The notes below the pieces were generated by a model. The model did not search any database. It saw only the letters and a program-made list of their open reading frames with translations, and was not told where the DNA came from. Source: Coriaria nepalensis (lineage: Eukaryota; Streptophyta; Magnoliopsida; Cucurbitales; Coriariaceae). From it: a DNA stretch of 64,000 nt. Within the stretch, counting starts at the first letter, position 1. Each line of letters starts with the position of its first letter. This document shows, one piece after another, positions 22,998-34,167 of this stretch. The translations under genes were made by a program, and so were the position numbers. The DNA is taken from contig CP114489.1 in assembly GCA_027186245.1 (NCBI GenBank), forward strand, positions 11,043,501 to 11,107,500. Direction: 5' to 3'.

Positions 22998-23939
22998 TCC
23001 AAGATCCCAGCTATTTGATTTTAGCTGTGAAACAGGAAGAAGAAATTTAGACTTTTTTTTTTTTTCTTTACTGGATGTATTGGAATAACATAGTTTATGA
23101 TTATCTGAAATTTGTATATAATTAAGAAGAAGTTAATGATAAGTTGGATGAATTAAAATAGTAAATCCTATAATTAATTGAGTGCAGTGCTTTTGTACTA
23201 AGTTGGGTTCTTGGGTAAACTGCCACATTATTAAGGTTTTCGTATGGAAATTAGTGATGAGATATAATTGGGCAAATTAATTACCCTTTCTTAACCTGAT
23301 GAGATTAGTCAATTAATTAAAAGCCGCCTCAGTGAGACATAGAAAGAGGTTCGGTAATGAATATGAAGAAACTTCGTTGAAAGACAACAATTGTGTACCT
23401 ACTAGTTAAGACAAGTAATACAGTTGACTTCCTTTTATTTTTTTTTTTTTTAGTAGTTTGAATTTTTATAATAATTAGTAATTTAGTATATTATTAAAAT
23501 TAAATTTTTTGAATTTAAATTATGATTATTTATATATATAATATATATTTAATATAAATATGGTTTACTTACAAATTTATCGGATGAGTATTGATGTACA
23601 TTAATTTCATCACGTTATGTTATGTTATGTTAAATGGGTTACTTTGTTAAGACTTTTTTTGTTGAAATTGAAAGAAGGGGGAAGACATAGATACTAAGTC
23701 TAAGTCGTGTCACATGAACTTGAAGATTATAATTATATTCAGTATGACATGAACATAGTTTTTTGTTTCCCCTTTTTCTCACTCCCTAACTTTTGCTTGC
23801 TTTCTAGCTTGACCTAAGTGCCGCCAGCTGATGAAATTACTTGCCCGTGAGCTTTTTGCTCTTACCTTTTTTTTTTTTTTTTATCTATTTTTGAATTTAT
23901 TTTACCTTCAAAAAAATCTTAAATTTTAAAAATGTAATC

Positions 23940-23971
<32 letters not shown>

Positions 23972-24762
23972 GGGTATATATTATCATCTTTTTAGGGTTT
24001 TTTCTTTAAAAAAAAATAATATATATTTGTAATATTATTCTTATATTTTATCCCTAAATATTAAAAAAAAAACATATTCCATCATCATGTTTTGAATTTA
24101 AAACCTTATTATATATTATTATGTTATATGTTAGATCAAACATATTAAAAGTCTTTTTATATTGTTTGCCCAAAATAATATTCAAGAATCGAAGCTCCAA
24201 ATTTCTACGTAACTTGAAGCTTGATATCTAAGAGTTTTAATATTATATTTCATGTGTTACGTAAAAATGAAAATGACATTATTTTTTTCCCTCTCTTATT
24301 TTCTCTCGTTCTTTCCTTTTCAACTTTATAACAAGAGTAAACTTCTCAGCCGACAACAAAATAGTAAGAAAACGTTAATTCGTCTACTACTTTTTTCTGT
24401 TAAGTACTTAGTAAAAAAGACAAATTATTAGAACTTGAAGATCAAATTTTTTGTAAGTTATTTAATGTTGTTTCAATTTGAAACAATATCAGTAATTAAC
24501 TATCATTTTCATTCAATCTTGTCTTGAGCAGTAACTTATGATCAGTTTTTTTTTTTTTTCTTTTTCTTTTTTGTTCTTCTGCAACTTAAGGCTAGAGTAA
24601 CCCATTTGAAGCAGGAAAATAAAATTAAGCAGAGAAGAACCCATTTGAAGCAGGTAGAGTAATCTGGGTTTTAGGCTCGGAAGCACGCTGACAAAGCTTC
24701 ATCATATTAATCTGATCTCCAAATTTGTTTGGTCAGCTGATAATATGAGCAAATATTGAAGA

Positions 24763-24790
24763 TGAAGAAGAAGAAGAAGAAGAAGAAGAA
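24763..24790. repeat. (GAA)n microsatellite
   Basis: About nine GAA/AAG units in intergenic DNA. Confidence 0.85.
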
Positions 24791-25132
24791 GGTGGTGCCG
24801 ATTCAAACTTCAGATTTTTAATCCCATCATCAAAACGTGATTTTCTTGAACAATTGACCCTCCTCTCGTATTCCTCCGCAACCAAAATAGCAATATCTGA
24901 CATGTTCTATCTATTAGATTCTCTCTTACCAAAGTAAATCTTCTCGAATATATCGATTTCAGATTGGTCTGTTCTTTTTCATAGCCTTCACGCCTTTACA
25001 AGTACGATTCTTTTGGATAAGACCGACAGAACAGAAGGGGCTCATGTTTTTTTTCGGTGATTTTCACGTTTTTGTTTTCGGTCGCTTTTACTTTTAGTTT
25101 TGCAAAAAAATATATTATCATTTTTATGGGAA

Positions 25133-25160
25133 TCTATCTATCTATCTATCTATCTATCTG
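25133..25160. repeat. (TCTA)n microsatellite
   Basis: About seven tetranucleotide units. Confidence 0.9.
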
Positions 25161-25973
25161 GAAGACACTTTGGTCTTTATCTTCAAATAATTGGACCAAA
25201 TAAGACCACAATTTTTGATAATTGAGTGAGAAAAAAACATGATGCCAAGCAAAACCGTTAACCGGAGTTTTCAGGAGAGCAAAAAAAAAAAAAAAAAAAT
25301 TAATGTTGTCCAAATCATTAACAAATTTATCACGTGAAATAATAAAAACAGGGACAGCTCACAAGGAAGAAAACGATAATTGCGAATCTCAGATCCTCAA
25401 TCATTGCTTAAAACCAATAGACGTAATAGATAAGGGCATAAGCCATTATCCAACCCTCTAATTTCATGGTTACTTCGGGATATGTTTGGTAATAGTTTTT
25501 GTATTTTATATCTAAAATATTAGTTTTTGTAATTATTATAAAAAATTATGCTATGGGATAAAAAATGATGCAAAATCATTTGACAAAAAGGAGTACAAAA
25601 GTTGAACTTCGCTTCCAAAACCGATTTTCATTTTTGCAAGCACTCCGTCCCTTTTTTTTTTTCTTTTTCTTTTTCTGGTCGAGAATTAAGAAGTTATTTT
25701 TAAGCTATCAATTGTTTGAAAATAAAAAAAAAAGATGAATCACAACTTTTTACATTATTGCTTCAATGAACGACAAGAAAGCGGAACTGACACTTTCCTT
25801 GTATCATCATCATTCACAGTTGCTCATACGAATCCTATAGTACAAAAGAAAGGGGGTAAAAAAGGGGTTAAAAGGTGAAGGTAGGGAGGAGCGACCATCA
25901 TCTATTATGGAGGGTAATAGCAGTTCCACAAGTTTTAGATTGAGAATAAATTTTCATAAGCCCTCAAAAAGTT

Positions 25974-28409
25974 TCATAGAAGGCCGAGGTTTTTCAGCTG
26001 TTGAACATGCTCGGGTGGCAATGGAGGAGGTAACCAATCAGATCCTGCCATCTCACCATCTACATCTTCAACCACATATTCCTACAACAAGAATATAAAA
26101 ATCCAGCTCAAAGGAACTATGAACAGGTAAAGCCGCATATATGGGCATATAATGTAGGATAAGAATAGTAAGCTCACTTTTGTTAGCATCCTTTTGGCAA
26201 GAATGTGATAGTGCCGTTGCCAGATCCTTTGGCCGACCATAGTAGCGACCAAGACACTATAGAATATTCCGATCACTGTAAAAAGGCCGAGCACAATCAA
26301 AGCCATTATAAATAACAAGGGCAGCCCAGCTTCACCAGCTCCTCCTACGCATCCACATTCAGTTCCCATACTTGCACAGCTCTCAAAGCATGTGGTACAG
26401 TCAGTCCACATACATAAAGTGCCGGGTAAATGACAGTCTGCGCATACTCTGCATGGAAAGAAAGATGACCATTAAGCAGTGTCTTGATTCCTTATTGAAA
26501 TGGATTATTAGATACCGATTAATCAGAAGAGGTATCATATATCCTTGATTCAATTGGGTCAACCCACATATAGTGAAAGGATGTGTTTTTCTGAAAAAGT
26601 TGTTATGGAGTTTTAAGCATGGAATGTATTAGCATTAGAGCACCTAAGCACAGCATGATTTAAAATGATGGATCAACAGAATGAAATATTCTATGAACTT
26701 CCGATACTCAGAAGAGTGAGTATAAATATTACGCAACAGTGAGATGCAACAAATTGAATGAATCAACAGTCCTAAGATTGACCACTGGGTGAAGAAGTGC
26801 TATTTATACCCAGGGTGGCAGCAACAAAGACATAATTCTCGACAAGGCTGAGCCAAATCATTTCTAACTCTTCTATCATAACATGTGATGAAGCACCCGG
26901 ATAGCCCAAGCAAAGCAAAAAACAATAGCGCTCCTGCATTCAACAAAATATATACATGATGAATACCAACGGAATTGACAAGCTTCAAGTGTTGATGCAA
27001 AAGGTAAACCAAAATTCCACCACCAAGAATTTTGTTTACAAGGAATTTTGAATGACTAGTACGAGCAAGGGCAAGAAATAGTAAAGGACAACCAAGGGCA
27101 AGAATCACCCATGTGAATCTACATGGAAAACAAAATGTATACATTTCAATAATAATACATGGGATATTTAAGATTTTACCACAAATGTAGTAGAAACTAA
27201 GTTCACTATCAAAACTCCATGCATGGCGAAGCCAGTACTCTTTGTAACCATCTATTAGATACACCAAATATGCGAGTGTAGTGATTACCTGTAGCGATTG
27301 AATACAATAAATAAGGGACTAAATAAGGAAATGCTCACAGAAACAAAATAGAAAAGCCAAAACGATCAGAAGCTGAGGGAACCAATATCATACCATCTGA
27401 ACCATCAGAAATATGAATATAATGTCTCTAGTCACAAAAAATCGAAACTTCAGAGTTCGCCATTTCCTATCAGCAACAGCATGAACTCTCAAATAGTAAG
27501 GGGCCTTGCAGGTGGTACAATAAGCAAATGCAAACCCTTCCTGCATATTTAATCCATGAAAATCAAGAAGGGATAAAAAAAAAAACCTATGTGGTATGCC
27601 CACTTGATAATCTTTTTTCATTTCTTGACATTTAAATTCTATACTTTTTTGCCTAACAGAAACACCATAACAACTAAAATAGAGTGGCCTAAATACCCTC
27701 ACTGCTCGCCAATGATCCAAACATTCCCGATGAACATACTTTGATGTTCCTTTGCACTTGCAGGGTGCTATAAAATCCCTACCTGAAACGAAAATTAGGT
27801 AAATATATGGATATGGTAGAATTCTTCTACTTCAAAACAAATAATTGAAAGGGCCAAACATATAGCAATACATAAGAAGATATTATATGCTGAAATATGA
27901 AAATTTCAAGAATGTACATAACCTGTCAGTATAAGGAAATATCACCGAAACAACACTGTTTAATTCAAAAGAAAAATTGACACAGAAGGAGCTAAATTCT
28001 TCCTCAAGTTGTAATAAGGGGTATTAGATTAAAAACGTTAACCAGTTAAGGAAACTGCAAAGTATCGAACATTTCTATTTAAACCAGCTAGAAGCTGGAC
28101 CTAAAACGGACGTGGATTTTGATCTAGTATAATAGAATTTCATGAGAAAGAAGTTGAAAAATTATATCCAGTTTTCTAGGAAAATAAAAGAAATATTAAA
28201 ATGGAGAAATTGCACGATCAAATGGAGTAATTAAAGAAACATAGAGCAAATAGACAAAACCTAAGGGTAAAGGGCGAGAAATTACCATCTGTCTCGAGGC
28301 AAATTCTACATTGAATTTGCTCTCCAGGGCCAGCTTCGAGATCGATCTCACGAGCTTCGATGACCGGAACCGGAGTGACGAGCGGCGCTGAGTCGGAAAG
28401 ATCCACCAT
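25974..28409 (-). CDS. RING-CH (RINGv, MARCH-type) zinc finger membrane protein
   Basis: A putative membrane E3 ligase of the RING-CH class. Exons: 28409-28286, 27782-27697, 27540-27394, 27288-27180, 26933-26810, 26448-26178 and 26081-25974, giving 322 residues. The C4HC3 ligands are C34, C37, C49, C51, H59, C62, C78 and C81 (CRICLE; CKCKGTSKYVHREC; CTTC). Three hydrophobic segments follow: about 104-125, 156-174 and 240-268. Between the last two is a Cys-rich stretch (CRELCLCCCHPG, then CADCHLPGTLCMWTDCTTC). The C-terminus is an acidic, Pro-rich tail ending in LKNLGLL. The open frame running through 27120-26934 is an intron that happens to be partly open; the chosen junction (ICG/ALLFFALLG) keeps family sequence. 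In Arabidopsis a gene of this type (At2g22120) is next to CSI1, as remembered. Confidence 0.9.
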
Positions 28410-29029
28410 TGAAAAATTGTGAAAGAAAAACTATAGACAGTTATAGGTCAGAAAGCTGAAATTACATGAATGAAAATCAAATTTCAAGAATCACAGAGCT
28501 GATCGTCCTCTTCTCTTTGCTCCCCCCTCTCTCTCTCTCTCTCACTCTGCCTACTGTACGTTGCTCTCAAAACGGCTTTTTCCACGTTTCCGAAGCCTCT
28601 GCGGACATTAGAAGTGAGGAAGAGAGGAAGAGAGGAAGAGGGAAGAGACTTTTTGGATTTGGACTATCATGCCCCTCGACGGCATTCTTTCTTCAAAATA
28701 AATAAAGGAATCAAATAAACACCCGATTGATTAAAATTACAGAAAATTTTGATTATTTTAATTTTAATTTTAATTTTAATTTTAATTTTAATTTTAATTT
28801 TAATTTTAATTTTAATTTTACAGAAAATAAAACAATTTATTAATTTATTTTTTATTTTAAATATACATAAATTATGTATATCTAAAATATATACGAACCT
28901 CCTAAAAAATTATGTGATCCCATTCTATCGCTATTACTCTTATTAATTAAATAATGTTGGATAGTATCGAATTGATTCGATTCGACTGCTACCTAACCTA
29001 ACATAAGATCGATACTATTAGCAAAATTA
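28410..29029. other. RING-CH gene promoter and AT-rich flank
   Basis: The leader/promoter of the RING-CH gene has a CT run at about 28526-28545 and a short GA/AGG repeat near 28618-28640. Beyond it lies the hexanucleotide tandem repeat at 28755-28820 and plain AT-rich DNA. Confidence 0.5.
28755..28820. repeat. (TTTTAA)n tandem repeat
   Basis: About eleven copies of a hexamer TTTTAA (AATTTT). It translates as an artificial Ile/Leu repeat, which is not a gene. Confidence 0.9.
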
Positions 29030-30136
29030 GACTTAGTATCAAATTATTATTTAATTTAAAATATCTCATTAAATTATTATATTTTATTAAAAAATTTCTT
29101 AAATTAAATAAAAGTTAGATTTTATCTTTTTATACGTTTTTTAAACTCTTTTTTAACTTTAAACTAATTTTTTAAATACATTAGAATTCGTCATATTTTT
29201 TAAATTATTTTTAAATTATTTTTTGACCAATTTATCCTTTTACTACCCCACCTCTACCAATGTTTCCACCATTGATTGCCTTTAATTGTTATCGTTAAAA
29301 ATAATTTTAAATTTAATAATATTTTTATACTTTTAACTTTTATTTTTATATTTCAATATCATTTGTTTCATTTATATATTCTTAAAATAACCTCTTCTAT
29401 ATTCCTCGTCGCCATTACCACCCACCGCTATCACACTTCCCCACCAAAAAATAACTATATCACTCGCGGGTCTAAGTCGAGTCATCCATGTCCACTTTCT
29501 TTTTTTTATTTGTAGGGAAAAAAAAGTTATTTTTTCTATGCTGTGGAAGGGGAGGAGATTGTTTTATGAGTGAATAAATTAAAAATAATTATAAAAAATT
29601 AAAAATATAAAAAAAAGTTAAGGATATACAAACAAAAATAAAATTTATTTCCGATGATTGTGATCAAAGATGGGCTGCAGTGGAAAGGTTGGTGGTGGTG
29701 GCGGCTGGGGTGGAAGGTGGTGGAGATTGTTTTGGAGGTAAATACATGAATAATAATTAAAAGTATGATTGAAAATTTAATAATAAAAGTTAAGAATATA
29801 CAAATATGGTTAAATTTATAATTTTAAATTATTTCTGACGATGATAATCAAATGTTGCAGCGGTGGGAGGCTTGGTGGAGGTGATAGTGAAAGGGGGATT
29901 GATGAAAAAATGATTTAAAGTAATGAAGTGAATTAAAGAATGTAATAATAAAATTTTAAGGCTAAAAGTATAAAAAAAATGATTAGTCCAAAATTAAAAA
30001 AAGAGTTTAAAAAACATGTTAGTGTGGTAAAATCTAAATTTTATATAGTTTAAGGGAATCTTAATAAAATATGGTAGTTTAAGGGAGTCTTTCAAAATAG
30101 ATGCTAATTTGAGGGGGTTAAATTTAATTTGGCCTA
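29030..30136. mobile_element. Fold-back (large inverted repeat) element, about 1.1 kb
   Basis: The two ends are inverted copies of each other. The left arm (about 29033-29170) reads, on the opposite strand, nearly the same as the right arm (about 29985-30130); for instance a GAGTTTAAAAAAC core followed by a TAAAATCTAA block occurs in both, and an ATATTTTATTAA block lies further out in both. Similarity continues inward as GGTGG/CCACC-rich blocks (about 29400-29440 against 29860-29890). The right half also holds a direct duplication of about 180 bp (29550-29700 and 29725-29880). No protein is encoded. Such palindromic elements resemble MITEs or fold-back/MULE-type elements; class is not determined. 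It abuts the copia LTR at 30141. Confidence 0.6.
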
Positions 30137-30140
30137 TATT

Positions 30141-30306
30141 GTCATATTAGTGAAAATATCTTTTCATTTATTACCAAATGCCCCATACACTTGTATTTAT
30201 ACAAGATTAGACTGACGGACTAACTAAGGGAAACTAATAATTAGTTATTGGAGAGGGAAAATTAATAACTAACTTATTCTAACTATCCCTAGCTATCTGC
30301 GTAATA
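30141..30306 (-). repeat. 3' LTR of the copia element
   Basis: This is a direct repeat of 32263-32425 with about 85-90% identity by eye over the shared core (cttttcatttattaccaaat through the ATTAGTTAT block). The outer end is TGTCA on the plus strand. Confidence 0.8.
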
Positions 30307-30325
30307 CCCCCTCAAGTTGGGGGTG
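30307..30325 (-). other. Polypurine tract of the copia element
   Basis: On the minus strand the sequence ends in AACTTGAGGGGG immediately before the 3' LTR, the typical plus-strand primer of plant copia elements. Confidence 0.65.
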
Positions 30326-30354
30326 AAAAATGTCAAGAAGACTTAATTTGGACA

Positions 30355-31657
30355 TTAGAAAATCATATTTTTTCTTAGACAAGGACTTTGTAAGAAGATC
30401 TGCAGGCTGAAGAGATGTGGAAATTGAAGCTGGTCGGATGACACTGTGTTGGAGCTGATCACAAATGATATGGCAGTCGATTTTAATATGTTTCGTTCTC
30501 TAGTGGAAAATTGGGTTTCCTGCAATCTGATGAGCAGCTGAGCTACCACAAAAATAATGGAACATGAAGCGGAGGAGAGATGTGAAGCTCATTGAACAGA
30601 CTAAGAAGCCAAAGAAGTTCACACGTGGCGGTAGCCAGAGCTCTACACTCAGCTTCAACTAAGGATCTAGACACAGTATGTTGCTTTTTCATTTTCCAGG
30701 AGATGAGAGAGTCACCAAGCTTCACTACATAGCCAGTCATTGACCTTCTGGTAAGAGGACATGAGCCCCAATCTGAATCACAGAAGGCCTCTAACTTCAT
30801 GGTGTTGGAAGAGTTGAAGAATAGACCAAGACCCGGGTTCTGTTTTATGTAGCGCAATACCCTAAAGGCAACATTAAAATGGGATTGTTTAGGGGAATGC
30901 ATGTGTTGGCTCAAAGATTGGAGAGAGAAGCTTATATCAAGACGTGTCATGGTAAGATATATCAAGCGGCCAACAAGTCTCTGAAAGGAAAAAGGATCAG
31001 CAAGAGGAGTATCTGACTTGTTTTCTCCAGTGATAGAATCATAGTCTATGGATGTCAGCTTAATATTTTGTTCCATGGGAGTGCCACAGGGCTTGAAACC
31101 AGTGAGACTCGCTTCAGTTAGCAATTCCAAAGCACATTTTCTCTGGTTGAGACAAATACCAGAAGAATTCTGAGCAACTTCCAGACCAAGAAAATACCTT
31201 AGAGGGCCTAAATCTTTAATTATAAACTTGAACTTCAAATAGGCCTTAGTAATGAGTTTTCATCATTACATGTCAATCAGATATCATCCATGTATAGTAT
31301 AATATGAGAATGAATGAACCATTGTTAGATTTAGTGAAAAGTGAATGATCAATTTTGGACTGAGAAAACCCTCATTTTAGAAGAACAGAACATAACTTAT
31401 AATTTCATTGTCTGGATGCCTACTTCGATCCATATAGTGATTTGAGCAGTTTGCAAACTCTAGTCTCACCCTTTCAACCATACAATGACATGGAGGTCTC
31501 TTTGTAAAAAAACATTATTCACGTACATTTGGTAGAGTTGCCAATTGTAAGCTGAGGTAATGGTAAGAATGGATCTCACAATCACCACCTTGACAACGGG
31601 TGAAAACGTTTTTGTATAATCAATCCCCCTCCTTTTGGCTTTATCCTTTGGCAACAA
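30355..31657 (-). pseudogene. copia polymerase remnant (reverse transcriptase and RNase H)
   Basis: Two blocks on the minus strand. 31657-31466 encodes the start of the RVT_2 reverse transcriptase (RGIDYTKTFSPVVKV, then NVFLQRDL with changes). 31238-30543 encodes the later part ([29 protein letters not shown], then the RNase H region with [19 protein letters not shown] and [10 protein letters not shown]). The block 30549-30355 continues the RNase H tail in another frame ([13 protein letters not shown]). The region between the two RT blocks, which should hold the YVDDM catalytic motif, is frame-broken (about 31240-31465). It is therefore a dead polymerase. Confidence 0.85.
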
Positions 31658-32250
31658 GCTTAGCTTTTAAGTCTATCTATAGAACCATCTGACTTAAAAC
31701 TTTATTTCAGAAATCCATTTACAGCCTATGGCTCTCTTTCCATATCTCATATCTCATGACATCAATCCACCTACTGTTGTTTATTGCCTCTTTATAGTTA
31801 TTTGGTTCAGAAACAGAAGACAAAGAAGTCAAAAAGCATTGAAAACCTTAGGATAAATGATACACGACAAAGTAGATTGAATTAGATATTTAATGTGAGA
31901 GACATATAGAAGACTGTTTGGTTCGATCGGTGGTATCAAATTTATATAAAGATCAACTGGAGTTGGAGGTGGAACAAAATCAATAGTTGTGGTAGCGGAA
32001 GTAGCGTTTGTGGTAGTGGCAGACGTGGAAGAAAAGTGTTAAGGAATCCAGGAACAAAAAATTCATTTACTGTGTTTTGTATGGAACTGATAGATTAGGA
32101 ATGAAATTCGAATAGATTCCAATTTGTCTGTGGTGAAAATGAATCGGAAAGATGAAGAAATGAAAGAGAAATCGTGATTGAAAGAACTGCTTGGTTAGTG
32201 AGAAAATTTCAGTTGAAAAGTAAATAGAAAAAGAAAGACATCTTCTCTCT

Positions 32251-32262
32251 GCTATGATACCA
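32251..32262 (-). other. Primer binding site of the copia element
   Basis: TGGTATCATAGC on the minus strand directly abuts the CA end of the 5' LTR. It matches the initiator tRNA-Met primer site (TGGTATCAGAGC) except for one base. Confidence 0.8.
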
Positions 32263-32425
32263 TGTCACATGAATGAAAAACATACTCTTTTCATTTATTA
32301 CCAAATGCCCCATACACTTGTATTTATACAAGATTAGACTAAACAGACAAACTAGAAACTAGTAATTAGTTATCGGAGATGGAAGATTCATAACCAACTT
32401 CTTCTTACTAACACCAGTTGATCTT
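32263..32425 (-). repeat. 5' LTR of the copia element
   Basis: Direct repeat of 30141-30306; its inner border is set by the adjacent primer binding site. A short inverted copy of its outer end (AAGATCAACTGG) occurs inside the element at about 31949-31960. Confidence 0.75.
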
Positions 32426-32894
32426 TATATGTATGGGATTGTTTAATTTAACAGATAAATATTTTAACTCATTTAGAAATTATTAAATTTTATTTTAAAA
32501 TAAATTTAATAATTATAAATAAAACGAGATTAATTTATTATTTTTAAGATATTTAAATTTATAAAAATAAATATAATCCTAATTAAATAGATAATTCATC
32601 TGTTGTCGCGAGAAAGAGAAACCCCAGTCCCAATATATATCTATTATGTATGTATATATAGAGTGGCTACCTAGAGAGTTAATGAAAAGCATATATAATA
32701 AATACACTATCTCAGCTATCTCTAACTGTTTTTCCTTTGTAGTGCCCGCAGCTAATTAAACAGACAGTGATGAGGATTACTCTAATCGCGTTATTAATTT
32801 AAAACATAAACATTCCCAAATCGAAGATAGTAACCATTACTTCTTCTAAGGAAAAGCCTCTCCCTTTCGCTCTCTAAATCTTGGCTTCAATCTC
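32426..32894. other. AT-rich flank and 3' end of the acidic-protein gene
   Basis: No gene is seen at 32430-32820; the last 70 bases are 3' UTR of the minus-strand gene. Confidence 0.5.
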
Positions 32895-32948
32895 CTACTT
32901 CTTCCTCTTTTTCGGAGGCTGTAATGTTTCCTCATCTTCATCTTCATC

Positions 32949-32989
<41 letters not shown>

Positions 32990-34167
32990 CATCCTTTCCT
33001 TCTTCTTCATCATCATCGTCGTCGTCATCATCATCATCATCATCACCACCATCATCGTCTTCATCATCGTCACTGTCATCTTCGTTGTTTTCTTCATCTT
33101 GATCACCATTCTCTTCTGCCCCACCCCCTGGACCATCTTTCGGGGCCTTCTTAGAGTTGCTCTTATTGTTATTAGCATTGTTGTCATCATCGCCTCCTCC
33201 TTCACCAGAAGAAAACTCCTCTTCACCTTCTCCCAAACCGCCATCACCATCATCGTCATCATCTTCCCCTGCATCGTCAGGATGGCATTGCTCGGGATTG
33301 TCTCCTTTGGTCCTGCTCTTGCTGCTTAGAAACAGCTCAAAGAGATCCTGAAAGAAGTTATAGCAGATACAAGTGAAGTGTTATAATATAATTACGATTT
33401 TTCTAGTTTTCAACAAATTTTTAAACATACAACTCTAATCATTCCGTATATTTAATTTCCTAATGATTATAAAACCCTTAAATAATAATAAGATTAATCT
33501 TTACCACGAGATTTTACGTTACAGGTAGGCCCAAAGATCCAATTTCCAGTTTCTCCAAAGATGCGGGCTAAAAGACTGTAATGACCCAAATACGATTGCG
33601 GTGGATTTATTATTATATTCCTTTTTTTCTACAAGGACCAAGTTTTATATTATAAAGAGGCCCAAAGGTTCTTTCTTGACAAGGACCATTTTCAACTTCA
33701 GACACGGACATCCCAACAACCACTAAGGCCCAAACACGTCAGGCCACAAAAACACCAGCCTTAGGTTTAGGTAAAGTGGCCGAATCGGCAAATTTGGTGA
33801 AGAAGCGCATGTTAGCATGGCAATCGCATGGGATCCGGCGCATGTTAGCTCTACGCCATTATGAAAATACAGGCATCCAGAAAAATTCGAGTAAAAACAA
33901 ATTCCTCTTTTTTTTTAAAAAAAAAAGGAAGAAAAAAAGAAAAGGAAAGCCTCGCTGTAAACGGACGGGATGAAAAGTTCCAGGAAAGGACTGAAAAATT
34001 AAGCAGAAAAATAATCGTGTGATTAGTCGATTGACTGGACTTACCAGGGTGAAAAGCCGGCTTTTGATCAGAGTTGAGACCAGTAAAGCCGCTAAAGCTC
34101 CACCGGCGCTAGACAGCGCGCCGTGAGGCAGAGGCGTAACACCAACTGAACCGTGGCTTCTTTCCAT
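32895..34167 (-). CDS. Highly acidic Asp/Glu-tract protein of unknown function
   Basis: Two exons, 34167-34045 and 33347-32895, in phase, giving 191 residues. The N-terminus (MERSHGSVGVTPLPHG, then SAGGALAALLVSTLIKSRLFTL) has an amphipathic or hydrophobic helix at about 20-41. The middle is NPEQCHPDD followed by Gly/Ser/Asn spacers. The last 75 residues are almost pure Asp/Glu (runs of 12 Asp), ending in a basic PPKKRKK, a likely nuclear localisation signal. Related plant genes are often automatically labelled 'VHS3-like' because of the acidic tail; that label reflects composition, not function. Histone or basic-protein chaperoning is a plausible guess only. The acidic tail is encoded by a GAT/GAC/GAA microsatellite and makes long artificial His and Ser frames on other strands and frames. 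A 5' UTR intron (34594-34187) is visible. Confidence 0.75.
32938..33064. repeat. (TCA)n-type coding microsatellite
   Basis: Runs of TCA/TCG/TCT trinucleotides, read on the minus strand as GAT, GAC and GAA codons; they encode the Asp/Glu tracts of the acidic protein. Confidence 0.9.

Larger units (their letters stand above)
22998..25973. other. About 3 kb AT-rich intergenic DNA
   Basis: No protein-like frame, tRNA or complete element is seen. It contains a TA run (about 23942-23970), a GAA run (24763-24790), a (TCTA)n run (25133-25160), many poly-T/poly-A tracts, and a 17-base direct repeat (aacccatttgaagcagg) at about 24598 and 24638. Confidence 0.5.
30141..32425 (-). mobile_element. Deleted Ty1/copia LTR retrotransposon
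   Basis: The element lies on the minus strand with short LTRs at 30141-30306 (3' LTR) and 32263-32425 (5' LTR). A primer binding site matching the initiator tRNA-Met 3' end (TGGTATCATAGC, 32251-32262) directly follows the 5' LTR, and a polypurine tract sits at about 30307-30325. Internal sequence is only about 1.9 kb: parts of reverse transcriptase and RNase H remain, while gag, protease and integrase are missing. TATAT lies just outside both LTRs (30136-30140, 32426-32430) and may be the target duplication, although the surroundings are AT-rich. Non-autonomous and inactive. Confidence 0.85.

Noticed and set aside
26934..27179. Open frame continuing through intron 4 of the RING-CH gene
   Set aside because: The junction ICG to ALLFFALLG keeps family sequence and phase; the open intron encodes nothing family-like.
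28410..28705. Plus-strand frame of 79 codons in front of the RING-CH gene
   Set aside because: It overlaps the CT-rich leader and promoter and has low-complexity composition.
28749..28946. Ile/Leu-repeat frame of 65 codons
   Set aside because: It is a readout of the TTTTAA tandem repeat, with no gene context.
32881..33154. Ser-rich and His-rich frames on the plus strand
   Set aside because: They are translations of the TCA microsatellite that codes the Asp tract on the minus strand.
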